From contig CALRJY020000019.1 in NCBI GenBank assembly GCA_943367715.1, positions 52,680 through 116,679 of the forward strand: 64,000 nt of DNA, written 5' to 3'. This stretch comes from JAEYXS01 sp943367715 (GTDB lineage: Bacteria; Verrucomicrobiota; Verrucomicrobiia; Limisphaerales; JAEYXS01). Shown piece by piece: positions 32,927 to 39,714 of this stretch; position 1 is the first letter of the stretch, and each line of letters opens with the position of its first letter. The notes beneath the pieces were generated by a model. It was not told the origin of the DNA and searched no databases. It was given only the letters and a program-made list of their open reading frames with translations. The position numbers and the translations under genes are program-made.

Positions 32927-33919
32927 ATGGACTACTCGCGATACTCCCGAAAGGAACTCGATGCATTGGCTCCCGGCTCGCCCGAGTTGATGCAACGGCT
33001 CGCTGAGATGGCTATTGATGTGAAGTTTGAGTTGGATACGGCGGTGGCCGCGAAGTTCAAAGAAATCGCTGATGCAATGAACACAGTCGGCCACGAACTG
33101 CGCGAAACATCGGATTCAAAGCCTGGCGAAATTGATTACGCCCAAGGAGAGAAGCCCAATTCATTTTACCTCTGCTGCGACACTACGATCAGTTCAGGAT
33201 ATGTCGGCACAAGCCTATGCAACGCTTCGATGGAAGACCAAATACGCTGGGAGACAGATTGGGCCCAGTCTCGTCCAAAACCGAACCAGACGCCGGAGCC
33301 GTCTCACTGCACTCCCAAATCCCAACCCTTCCCCACCCCATTATCCACTCCGCGACTCCTCCTTCGCCGGTTGCAGAGTGACGATGCCGCCGCGTTGTGC
33401 AGCTATCGCTCGCTGCCGGAAGTAGCCCGGTATCAGGGATGGGAAACGTTCGGACCAGACGACGCAGCCCGTCTGATCGCCAGCCAGCGCCAGAGTGAAC
33501 CAGGTGTTGCGGGCACGTGGTTTCAGTTAGCGATTATCGAAAAGACAACCGGGACTATGATCGGCGATTGCGGCCTGCACTGCCTGTCGGATGACCCGCG
33601 TCAGATGGAGGTTGGCATCACCCTCTCCCCCAGCCATCAAGGCCAGGGCTACGCCACCGAGGCGCTCAGTTGCGTGCTGGATTTTATTTTCGGCACAATG
33701 GGCAAACATCGAGTCTCAGCCACCACCGACGCCGAGAATCATTCCGCCGCCTCGCTGTTCAGACGTTTGGGTTTCCGCCAAGAAGCCCACTTCATTGAGC
33801 ATCGCTGGTACAAGGGCTATTGGGACAGTGAATTTGTCTTCGGCCTGCTGAAGCGAGAGTGGGAGCAGCACCCGCCAGTCAGCGCATCCGACCGGCTCAG
33901 CCAGAAGCTAACGCGCTGA
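32927..33919 (+). CDS. GNAT acetyltransferase (RimJ-like) with an unrelated N-terminal region
   Basis: A 330-residue protein in two parts. Residues 1 to about 125 are of unknown type and begin MDYSRYSRKELDALAPGSPE with a short helical segment and three cysteines (LCCDTTISSGYVGTSLC). Residues about 140-310 form a RimJ/RimL-type N-acetyltransferase: STPRLLLRRLQSDDAAALCS, EVGITLSPSHQGQGYATEAL (acetyl-CoA loop) and ENHSAASLFRRLGFRQE. The join (PKPNQTPEPSHCTPKSQPFP) is Pro-rich. Either it is a real fusion or two cassette genes joined after decay of a stop. The start follows a GTTAGGC core by 5 bp. Confidence 0.72.
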   Translation: MDYSRYSRKELDALAPGSPELMQRLAEMAIDVKFELDTAVAAKFKEIADAMNTVGHELRETSDSKPGEIDYAQGEKPNSFYLCCDTTISSGYVGTSLCNASMEDQIRWETDWAQSRPKPNQTPEPSHCTPKSQPFPTPLSTPRLLLRRLQSDDAAALCSYRSLPEVARYQGWETFGPDDAARLIASQRQSEPGVAGTWFQLAIIEKTTGTMIGDCGLHCLSDDPRQMEVGITLSPSHQGQGYATEALSCVLDFIFGTMGKHRVSATTDAENHSAASLFRRLGFRQEAHFIEHRWYKGYWDSEFVFGLLKREWEQHPPVSASDRLSQKLTR

Positions 33920-33940
33920 GAGCGGCCAAGACTTTACCGA

Positions 33941-34063
33941 GGGCCAAAGGCCCGGCCTCAAACCAGCCTGGGCCATCGGCCCAGGTTATCGCCCCCATGC
34001 GGCACAAGGGCTGTAAGCCCGCCTCATCCTCACGCCCCCGGACCGCGCGTTGTCTCAACGCGC
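33941..34063. repeat. Cluster of three perfect hairpins with 3-nt loops (REP-like)
   Basis: In order: GGGCC-AAA-GGCCC (33941-33953), CCTGGGCC-ATC-GGCCCAGG (33967-33985) and GCGCGTTG-TCT-CAACGCGC (34045-34063). All have three-base loops. They lie in the 330-bp gene-free spacer after the GNAT-fusion gene and look like repetitive extragenic palindromes. No U-tract follows, so they are not standard terminators. Confidence 0.65.
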
Positions 34064-34204
34064 AGCCGCTCCCGCCTGCCCGCCGGGGTGAAATCGGGTT
34101 TGAATTTCGCTCCGTTATTCCATCTCCTTCCCGCTCGACAGCCCGCCAAACCTCACTAAATATACTTCCATAAAGGTGAACCTCTCCAACAAATCTACCA
34201 CCAC

Positions 34205-34240
34205 GCTTAACCGCCATCTGCGGTCTCATGCGTGTTAGGC
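34205..34240 (+). other. attC-like core site with short hairpin
   Basis: GCTTAAC (34205-34211, fits RYYYAAC), a hairpin ACCGC-CATCT-GCGGT (34210-34224) and GTTAGGC (34234-34240, fits GTTRRRY). The following gene begins 9 bp downstream. The site is only 36 bp long, so it would be a reduced or decayed recombination site. Confidence 0.4.
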
Positions 34241-34249
34241 CGCTTCCCC

Positions 34250-34612
34250 ATGTTCCAGTCACTCTCCAAGTTGTTCGGCCCGAAAAAGCCAACGAAGCAG
34301 TTGGTGAAAGCACCACCCGGCCAGTTGTTCGCGTGGAAGCAGGGCGTCTGGATTGAGGCGACCGAGACGACGCTGATTGTGCTGCCTGGAGAGCTTATCC
34401 GCGATGACGAGAAGATAGGCTCGATTGTTGAGACATCCGACGATGACGTGATCCTCGGCTTCACGCAGTCAGAGGATCGACAAAAGTTCACCGACATTCG
34501 TGTGAAGCTGGAGTGTGGACAGTCGGCGATGATACGCCGCTCAGCACAGGCGCTCATTCGAGCCGAGCACGGAGGAGAGACACACGTTTATATCACACTA
34601 CCGGCGGCCTAA
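34250..34612 (+). CDS. Hypothetical protein in a cassette-like unit
   Basis: A 120-residue soluble protein with no family I recognise. It starts FQSLSKLFGPKKPTKQLVKA and is followed by a mixed alpha/beta pattern (TTLIVLPGELIRDDEKIGSI; VKLECGQSAMIRRSAQALIR). The start ATG lies 9 bp after a GTTAGGC core and the TAA stop is part of GCCTAAC (34607-34613), the exact complement of that core. This gene-plus-site arrangement and the unit length of 477 bp are those of an integron gene cassette. A GTG at 34232 is a possible but less likely start. Confidence 0.65.
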   Translation: MFQSLSKLFGPKKPTKQLVKAPPGQLFAWKQGVWIEATETTLIVLPGELIRDDEKIGSIVETSDDDVILGFTQSEDRQKFTDIRVKLECGQSAMIRRSAQALIRAEHGGETHVYITLPAA

Positions 34613-34717
34613 CCAAGGCGACGCTTCGAACCGCCGGTGCGGAAAACCAAGAAATTGTTCACCAACCTTTTAACCAGCCACCAACCCCAACAGACCACCC
34701 ATATTGGGTCGTTAGCG
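34607..34717 (+). other. Candidate attC recombination site (111 bp)
   Basis: It begins with GCCTAAC (34607-34613), continues CAAGGCG-ACGC, has an internal CCGCCGGTGCGG hairpin and ends GGGTCGTTAGCG with G^TTAG at 34711-34715. The first seven bases are the reverse complement of the GTTAGGC at 34234-34240, as expected for one cassette. The long middle part does not pair well, so it is probably decayed. The next gene begins 7 bp later. Confidence 0.45.
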
Positions 34718-34761
34718 AAGTACGATGATTCACGGCAACATTAAAGAAGTGACCGAGCGCA

Positions 34762-35055
34762 TTGAAAAATGCAATCGCCGCACAGATTGCCATTGTCACA
34801 AAAGAAAAGCACTGGGTCACGCATTACGGCGCGAATGACATTCATCCTAAACACCTCGTCTATTGGATTTGCGTCCAGTCGGACGCCGAGAAGAAGAGGC
34901 TTCAGGATGATTCCGATCTCTATCGGAAACTTCGCTCACTCCTCGCCGATTATGACTATCCGCTGGTCGGCCGTAATGGAGTTCACATCGGATTCGAGTC
35001 ACAAGAGACCGTTGATCGCGAGGCAGGCGGAAACTGGTGGCATCACTGGAAATGA
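34762..35055 (+). CDS. Hypothetical protein, possibly frameshifted near its start
   Basis: A 97-residue protein (TTG start) containing IVTKEKHWVTHYGANDIHPK and HLVYWICVQSDAEKKRLQDD, not assigned to any family. There is no good start or ribosome site at 34762. An ATG at 34725, right after a GTTAG core, opens MIHGNIKEVTERIE in another frame; removing one A from the run AAAAA at 34765-34769 would join it smoothly to the 97-residue frame, giving a protein of about 109 residues. Either the gene carries a real frameshift or the sequence has a homopolymer error. The stop overlaps a 36-residue reading frame by ATGA. Confidence 0.55.
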   Translation: MKNAIAAQIAIVTKEKHWVTHYGANDIHPKHLVYWICVQSDAEKKRLQDDSDLYRKLRSLLADYDYPLVGRNGVHIGFESQETVDREAGGNWWHHWK

Positions 35056-35162
35056 AGCAACTCGCCGCCATCATTGGAATTGGACTGCTCGCGTTCCCGC
35101 TTTTTTACGCACCCCACAAACGTGTGAGCAATGATAAGGCCAATGAAATCACCGTGGCCTGA
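35052..35162 (+). CDS. 36-residue single-span membrane peptide
   Basis: An ATG overlapping the preceding stop by ATGA opens MKQLAAIIGIGLLAFPLFYA followed by a charged tail (PHKRVSNDKANEITVA) and TGA. The hydrophobic stretch (residues 4-20) with Lys at the start suits a membrane insert or signal-like peptide. The overlap with the upstream gene argues for translational coupling. Too short for family assignment. Confidence 0.45.
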   Translation: MKQLAAIIGIGLLAFPLFYAPHKRVSNDKANEITVA

Positions 35163-35213
35163 CCACCACACCCAGCCAGACAACGATCGCTCCAAGTTAT
35201 AAAGACTCTCTAA

Positions 35214-36323
35214 ATGATCACCCGATTTATCCTGTTTCTGTTCGCCTCGCTGCTCATCGCGATGCCGTCTGGCGCGGCGACGAATCGGACCGCGAACAGC
35301 CGCGTGGCCGTCGGGGCCATCCGTTGGGATGCGTGGCACGGTGACGCGGGTGAAGTAGGTCGCGCCATGCAAAAGAGTCTGTCGCCGAAACACTGGCAAG
35401 AGCGGCTCCCCTTCTTTGCCGAGGTGGCCAAGGATGGGTCCGTGACCATCGCCGGAGATACCGATGCCGTCATGACCCGCGAGATTGCTTACGCGCAGAC
35501 AGCCGGGCTCGATTACTGGGCTTTCTGCGCCTACGGCACCAACGACCCCATGAGCCGCGCGCTGAAGCGTTACCTCACCAACCCCGCCCGCGACCAAGTT
35601 CGCTTTTGTATGATCGGCGACGTGAGTCATTGGCGGCCAGACAACTTTGCGCCGGAAGCCGCTCGCTTTGCCGACCTCATGGCACGCCCGAATTACCAAA
35701 CCGTCCTGAACGGACGTCCCCTCTTCTACCTCTTGAACCTTGCTCTGGAATCCAACGAGACCAATTGGGCGAAGGCCGGTGGTGTTCGCAAAGCCGTGAC
35801 CGCACTCCGCGCCGCCGCCCGCGCCAAGGGGCTGCCGGAACCTTATTGTGTGGCCATGGTCCCGTGGCCCGACAAGGCCAAGGCCTTCGCGGACGCCAGC
35901 GGCTGCGACGCCATCAGCGCCTACGCCGTGCAGGCGGGTGGCCAAGGTGCTCCCTTCACGGACCTGACCACTTATGTCGAAGATTTCTGGCAGCGCAGCC
36001 TGGCCACCGGGGCCCAAGTTGTTCCCCTGGCGATGACCGGCTGGGATCGTCGGCCGCGCGTTCAACGCCCCGTCTTCTGGGAGCAAAACCAAGGTTGGGG
36101 CACCGAGCTTGGGCGGTTCTACCAACCACCGAAACCCACAGAGCTTGCCTACCACATCCAAAAAGCCGTGGCATGGACACGGAGCCACCCCACCAACTCG
36201 GAAGCGCAGACCATCATCATCTACGCCTGGAACGAACACGACGAAGGCGGCTGGCTCTGCCCCACGCTGGGCGAAGGAGACGCCCGCATCCAAGCCATAG
36301 GGAGTGCCTTGGCACAACCCTGA
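35214..36323 (+). CDS. Secreted glycoside hydrolase-like protein (GH99/WbsX-type fold)
   Basis: A 369-residue exported protein with a signal peptide (FILFLFASLLIAMPSGAA, cleavage near residue 22). The body reads as a TIM barrel: GAIRWDAWHGDAGEVGRAMQ, AYAQTAGLDYWAFCAYGTND, LNGRPLFYLLN, VPLAMTGWDRRP and finally IIIYAWNEHDEGGWLCPT. The WNE-x2-EG pattern near the end is characteristic of GH99-like and WbsX glycosyl hydrolase-type proteins acting on mannans or similar glycans. The catalytic residues cannot be fixed. It is a single gene, likely a glycan-degrading enzyme of the envelope or exterior. Confidence 0.72.
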   Translation: MITRFILFLFASLLIAMPSGAATNRTANSRVAVGAIRWDAWHGDAGEVGRAMQKSLSPKHWQERLPFFAEVAKDGSVTIAGDTDAVMTREIAYAQTAGLDYWAFCAYGTNDPMSRALKRYLTNPARDQVRFCMIGDVSHWRPDNFAPEAARFADLMARPNYQTVLNGRPLFYLLNLALESNETNWAKAGGVRKAVTALRAAARAKGLPEPYCVAMVPWPDKAKAFADASGCDAISAYAVQAGGQGAPFTDLTTYVEDFWQRSLATGAQVVPLAMTGWDRRPRVQRPVFWEQNQGWGTELGRFYQPPKPTELAYHIQKAVAWTRSHPTNSEAQTIIIYAWNEHDEGGWLCPTLGEGDARIQAIGSALAQP

Positions 36324-36409
36324 ATCCGCCGCTTGGGAAATTACTCGCATCGCCCTGCCATCAGCCCAAGGTTTTGACGTTCTCACCTTGGAACATTTTG
36401 AACTTTGAC

Positions 36410-36474
36410 CTTCGGATTTCACATTTGCCCCCTTTCTCCAACGCCTTCATCCTTCTGCCAGTCCATGAACCGCC
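36410..36474 (+). repeat. 65-bp repeated gene-start segment, copy 1
   Basis: The segment CTTCGGATTT...CATTTGCCCCC...TCCATGAACCGCC precedes and includes the first codons of the SUKH-like gene. A copy of the same length, similar apart from a central variable part and small shifts, lies at 37356-37420 before the next gene. Confidence 0.65.
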
Positions 36475-37310
36475 CAATGCATCACCTGAACCGCGTATCT
36501 CAGAATTGCCTGCATGGCCTTCCTCCACCCGATGATCTAGGCCGACTTTGGCAGGCAAATGACGACCATCCTTGGTGCGACTACGTTCCGTTCACACTTG
36601 TTGAGACTCTCGACGATGACTTCTTTACGGGCTACCGAGAAACAGACCGAGTCTCTCCCCAAGTCGTCACCGCTTACCGAAAGATGTTTGAACACATTGC
36701 GTTTGTCGGCAAACGGGAAGACGGTGAATTAGTTGGCTATTGGCTTGGCCCGGAAAACCGCTCTCCGTCCGATTCGCCAATTGTCGAACTCGACACGGAA
36801 GGACAGTTTCATCTGCAGGGTCGAAATCTTGCTGAGTATCTGTTGGCCTGCGTCAATTCGGAAGACGATTTCATCCAACTGCGTAAAATGCTTGTCGGCT
36901 TGGGATTTAGTGTCAAAGCCGAAACTCAGGCCGAGTTGCTTGAGACCCTCGATGTGTTGCAAAAAGATTTCGGCAATCCCAATAGAGTTTCCCGGCGATA
37001 CCAAAAGGGATTAGAGGCACCACCGCCTTCCCCGATACGCTTCGACAAATATGAGTTTCCTGCCGCAGGACATATCCTCAACAAGCTCGGTATCGACGGC
37101 CTCACTGCACACTCGACGCAACAAGTGGTGATACAGCGCCTCGGTACTCCTGATAAGACTGGCGGCGGCATCAAAATGGCTGTCTTGGGCTACATTAATC
37201 CTTGGATCAAATATCAACGCTCCGACTGCCAACTCCGCTTTGAATTCAATCGGGACAAGGAAATCAAAAGCGTGACGTTACTCGAACCCGATTGGGAGCC
37301 CGGGATGTGA
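36465..37310 (+). CDS. SUKH (SMI1/KNR4)-like protein
   Basis: A 281-residue soluble protein. The N-terminal half resembles SMI1/KNR4 (SUKH) proteins: LPPPDDLGRLWQANDDHPWC, VVTAYRKMFEHIAFVGKRED, then GELVGYWLGPEN and SPIVELDTEGQFHLQGRNLA, with the run of hydrophobic-aromatic positions used by this family. SUKH proteins are best known as immunity proteins against nuclease toxins but also occur as housekeeping scaffold domains. The C-terminal part (about 180-281) is different and unassigned. No toxin gene is adjacent. The start at 36465 is chosen because the same 65-bp leader ends with the start codon of the next gene. Confidence 0.6.
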   Translation: MNRPMHHLNRVSQNCLHGLPPPDDLGRLWQANDDHPWCDYVPFTLVETLDDDFFTGYRETDRVSPQVVTAYRKMFEHIAFVGKREDGELVGYWLGPENRSPSDSPIVELDTEGQFHLQGRNLAEYLLACVNSEDDFIQLRKMLVGLGFSVKAETQAELLETLDVLQKDFGNPNRVSRRYQKGLEAPPPSPIRFDKYEFPAAGHILNKLGIDGLTAHSTQQVVIQRLGTPDKTGGGIKMAVLGYINPWIKYQRSDCQLRFEFNRDKEIKSVTLLEPDWEPGM

Positions 37311-37355
37311 AGTGGCAAGCCTACTTCCGCTCTTCCATCCACCCACGTGCGTGAT

Positions 37356-37420
37356 CTTCGGATTTTCCCATTTGCCCCCACGGTCAAACGTCCCCATCCT
37401 CCTCTCATCCATGAACCGCC
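37356..37420 (+). repeat. 65-bp repeated gene-start segment, copy 2
   Basis: Matches 36410-36474: both begin CTTCGGATTT, contain CATTTGCCCCC and end TCCATGAACCGCC at the start codon. Here it precedes the Tat-exported TIM-barrel gene. Confidence 0.65.
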
Positions 37421-38310
37421 GCCAATTCCTTCAAAGCACCGCCGCTCTCACCACCTTGGCCGCACTTCCGAAACTCGAAGCCGCCACGACATCTCCCCCC
37501 GCTCCCCTCGTCGGCACTCAACTCTACGGTTGGGGCCAATACTACGAGCGCGATGGCAAAAAACTCGCCGACCACCTGGATGAAGTATTCTCCGTTGTCC
37601 GCGATTGCGGCTATGACTACGCGGAACACTCCCTCGATTCCGCCCAGCCCGAGAACAATCAGAAGCTTGGCGAGCAGATGAAAGCGAAAGGTCTGAAACC
37701 CGTTTCCCTCTACACCAACGCCACCGTCTATGAAGAGGGCAAATGGGAAGCCAACACGCAGCAGATCTTGCGAGGCGCCCGCGCCGCTCAAAAAGCCGGT
37801 TTCACCAGCCTCACCTGCGATCCCGGCGTGGGCAAAGAAGAGAAGACCGATGCCCAATTGAAAACCCAGGCCAATGCGCTGGAACTCCTCGGCACCGAAC
37901 TCACCAAGCTGGGCATGAAGCTGGGCCTCCACCACCACACGCCCGCCATGCGCAGCAAAGCGCGGGAGTATCACTCGAATTTCAAACTCACCTCACCCGA
38001 AAAAGTCGGCTTCTGCTACGACGTCCACTGGGTCTTCCGCGGCGGTGTGGACCCCGAGGATGCCCTGAAAGACTACGGCTCCCGCATCGTCTCCTGGCAC
38101 CTGCGCCAGAGCCGCGACTCCATCTGGTGGGAAGACCTGGATAGCGGCGAACTGGATTATCCCGCCATCGCCGCCTACGCCAAAACGAATCAACTGGCCC
38201 CCCTCTACACCGTCGAGCTGGCCTTGGAAAAAGGCACGAAAATAACCCGGTCCGTCGTGGCTAACCACCAACGGAGCCGGGCTTATGTGAAACAAGTATT
38301 TGGCTGCTAA
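37411..38310 (+). CDS. Tat-exported sugar phosphate isomerase/epimerase-like TIM-barrel protein
   Basis: A 299-residue protein. The N-terminus MNRRQFLQSTAALTTLAALP has the RR-x-FLQ twin-arginine motif, so it is folded before export. The rest matches the AP-endonuclease-2/xylose isomerase-like TIM barrel family: VGTQLYGWGQYYERDG, DYAEHSLDS, LGLHHHTPAMRS with metal-binding His, VGFCYDVHWVFRGGVDPEDA and SWHLRQSRD. Similar Tat-exported paralogues are numerous in Verrucomicrobia and Planctomycetes. The start at 37411 is fixed by the twin-arginine signal. Substrate unknown. Confidence 0.87.
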   Translation: MNRRQFLQSTAALTTLAALPKLEAATTSPPAPLVGTQLYGWGQYYERDGKKLADHLDEVFSVVRDCGYDYAEHSLDSAQPENNQKLGEQMKAKGLKPVSLYTNATVYEEGKWEANTQQILRGARAAQKAGFTSLTCDPGVGKEEKTDAQLKTQANALELLGTELTKLGMKLGLHHHTPAMRSKAREYHSNFKLTSPEKVGFCYDVHWVFRGGVDPEDALKDYGSRIVSWHLRQSRDSIWWEDLDSGELDYPAIAAYAKTNQLAPLYTVELALEKGTKITRSVVANHQRSRAYVKQVFGC

Positions 38311-38326
38311 CCGTTTAGGTGGCAGC

Positions 38327-38458
38327 TCAGTGGGACGAATCCCCGTTACCGTCCTTATCCGCATCCTTCATATAGCAATGGACGGCGATCATGTAAGCCG
38401 TCACCAAGGCGAACGAGATCAACACAATGACGATGCAAGTTGAATTGATAATTGGCAT
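38327..38458 (-). CDS. 43-residue single-span membrane protein
   Basis: The minus strand opens at an ATG (38458) and reads MPIINSTCIVIVLISFALVT-AYMIAVHCYMKDADKDGNGDSSH before TGA. One clear membrane span (residues 8-28) is followed by a short acidic, possibly calcium-binding-like tail (DADKDGNGD resembles an EF-hand-type loop start). A purine-rich AAAGGGCGG lies upstream. It sits between the TIM-barrel gene and the cytochrome-domain gene. No family assigned; compactness and topology argue that it is real. Confidence 0.5.
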   Translation of the reverse strand: MPIINSTCIVIVLISFALVTAYMIAVHCYMKDADKDGNGDSSH

Positions 38459-38548
38459 AATTCGCCGCCCTTTATAAGGATTTTAAACCGCAGCACAACC
38501 CTCTTTTTGCCCGTTTCCGACCTTTGTTTGTTCCGCCTTTTCCCGGCC

Positions 38549-39508
38549 CTATTTGGTCTCGTTTTTAGCGGGCACGGTCGTGACTTCCGGATACGCCGCC
38601 CCCGCCCGGATCCACCGGATGATCTTCATGATCTCCTCTTCGCTCACCGTCCCCTTGCCCGAAGGCGGCATCACATCGTCATGATCAGGCGGCATCATCA
38701 CCAGACGGAGTAGGTAGCTCGCCGCCGGGTCATCCAGCTTCACCGCCGGTTCCCCGCTGTCCCCGCCTTTCAACACCGCCTCCCGCTGGTCCAGTCGCAG
38801 ATCGCCCTTCTGCTTCTCCGGTCCGTGACACGAAAAGCACTTGGCCTCCAAGATGGGTTTGATCTGCTCTACGTAATACTTCGCCGCCTCATCCTTCGGC
38901 GGTTCCACCACCGTTGCGCCACTCTTGTTCCCGGCCATTTTCTTGATGAACTCCGGCGCATTCTCCGTGAGATAAGTGCTCCCATGCGTCAAGTTGCCGC
39001 CCAGATGCCCCGTGATCGTCATCACCCCCATGCACAACCCGATGAAGCCATAATAGACACCTCGCATGGCCTTTCCTTTGGCCAAGGTAAAACTCAACCC
39101 CGCCGTCACTCCCGTCACCACCGCAAAAGCTATCCCCGCCCAGCGATGCCGGTCCAACGTGATCAGGTCATAATCCCCATCCATCCCCCGCATCCAACCC
39201 AGTGTCGCTGCGAGCGCAGCACTCACGGCCGTCAGCACCAGCACCAGCCGGATCACATTGCGCAATACGTCCGCCGGGCGAAAGAAAAACCAGGTCTCCA
39301 AAACCAGCGCGATCGTCATGAACCCGATGGGCAGATGCAGCACCACCGTATGAAAAGGGCCCAGAAATGCCGGCAAACTAAAACCCTTCTCAGCCGCTTT
39401 CGCTCCCCCCGCCGCCCATGCCTCCGGCAGTATCCCGAAGCAGACCAGGACGACGAGTCCCGCCAGCAGCACATATTTCTTCAACGATGTCTTCAAACAA
39501 TCTTTCAT
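38549..39508 (-). CDS. Membrane protein with planctomycete-type cytochrome c domain
   Basis: A 319-residue protein. A signal-like segment (YVLLAGLVVLVCFGILPEAW) is followed by about four more membrane spans (including VVLHLPIGFMTIALVLETWF and GVYYGFIGLCMGVMTITGHL) resembling a DUF2231-type module. The C-terminal half is a soluble PSCyt1-type domain with the heme motif C224-FS-C227-H228 (AKCFSCHGPEKQKGDLRLD) and the segment VMPPSGKGTVSEEEIMKII. It is likely to carry electrons outside the inner membrane. Similar fused proteins are common in PVC bacteria. No oxidase or other redox partner is adjacent. Confidence 0.87.
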   Translation of the reverse strand: MKDCLKTSLKKYVLLAGLVVLVCFGILPEAWAAGGAKAAEKGFSLPAFLGPFHTVVLHLPIGFMTIALVLETWFFFRPADVLRNVIRLVLVLTAVSAALAATLGWMRGMDGDYDLITLDRHRWAGIAFAVVTGVTAGLSFTLAKGKAMRGVYYGFIGLCMGVMTITGHLGGNLTHGSTYLTENAPEFIKKMAGNKSGATVVEPPKDEAAKYYVEQIKPILEAKCFSCHGPEKQKGDLRLDQREAVLKGGDSGEPAVKLDDPAASYLLRLVMMPPDHDDVMPPSGKGTVSEEEIMKIIRWIRAGAAYPEVTTVPAKNETK

Positions 39509-39653
39509 CAGTCACCTGTTCGCCCGCCCACATTCTGTCCCTCGGATCAAGGTGACGACAAGGCTTACGTTTTGTTGGACGTTGCCGGATGCCATTTTGT
39601 TTACCCGATTTTTGAGAATCAGGTGAAGCACCATTTGCGACAGAATATTACAT

Positions 39654-39692
39654 GAAAAATGGGAGCCGACGCCTTTCGCGCCAGCTCCCATC
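39654..39692 (-). terminator. Intrinsic terminator after the pseudopilin gene
   Basis: The stem ATGGGAGC (39684-39691 pairing with 39659-39666) with extra internal pairs is followed in minus-strand reading by five U and then C. It lies 24 bp beyond the stop of the pseudopilin gene. Confidence 0.7.
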
Positions 39693-39714
39693 CTGAAAGG
39701 TTTCTTTTTTGGGC

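Noticed and set aside
35043..36422. A 459-codon minus-strand frame opposite the secreted GH99-like gene
   Set aside because: The plus-strand protein has a signal peptide and TIM-barrel segments; the minus frame is Gly/Arg-rich with no recognisable fold.
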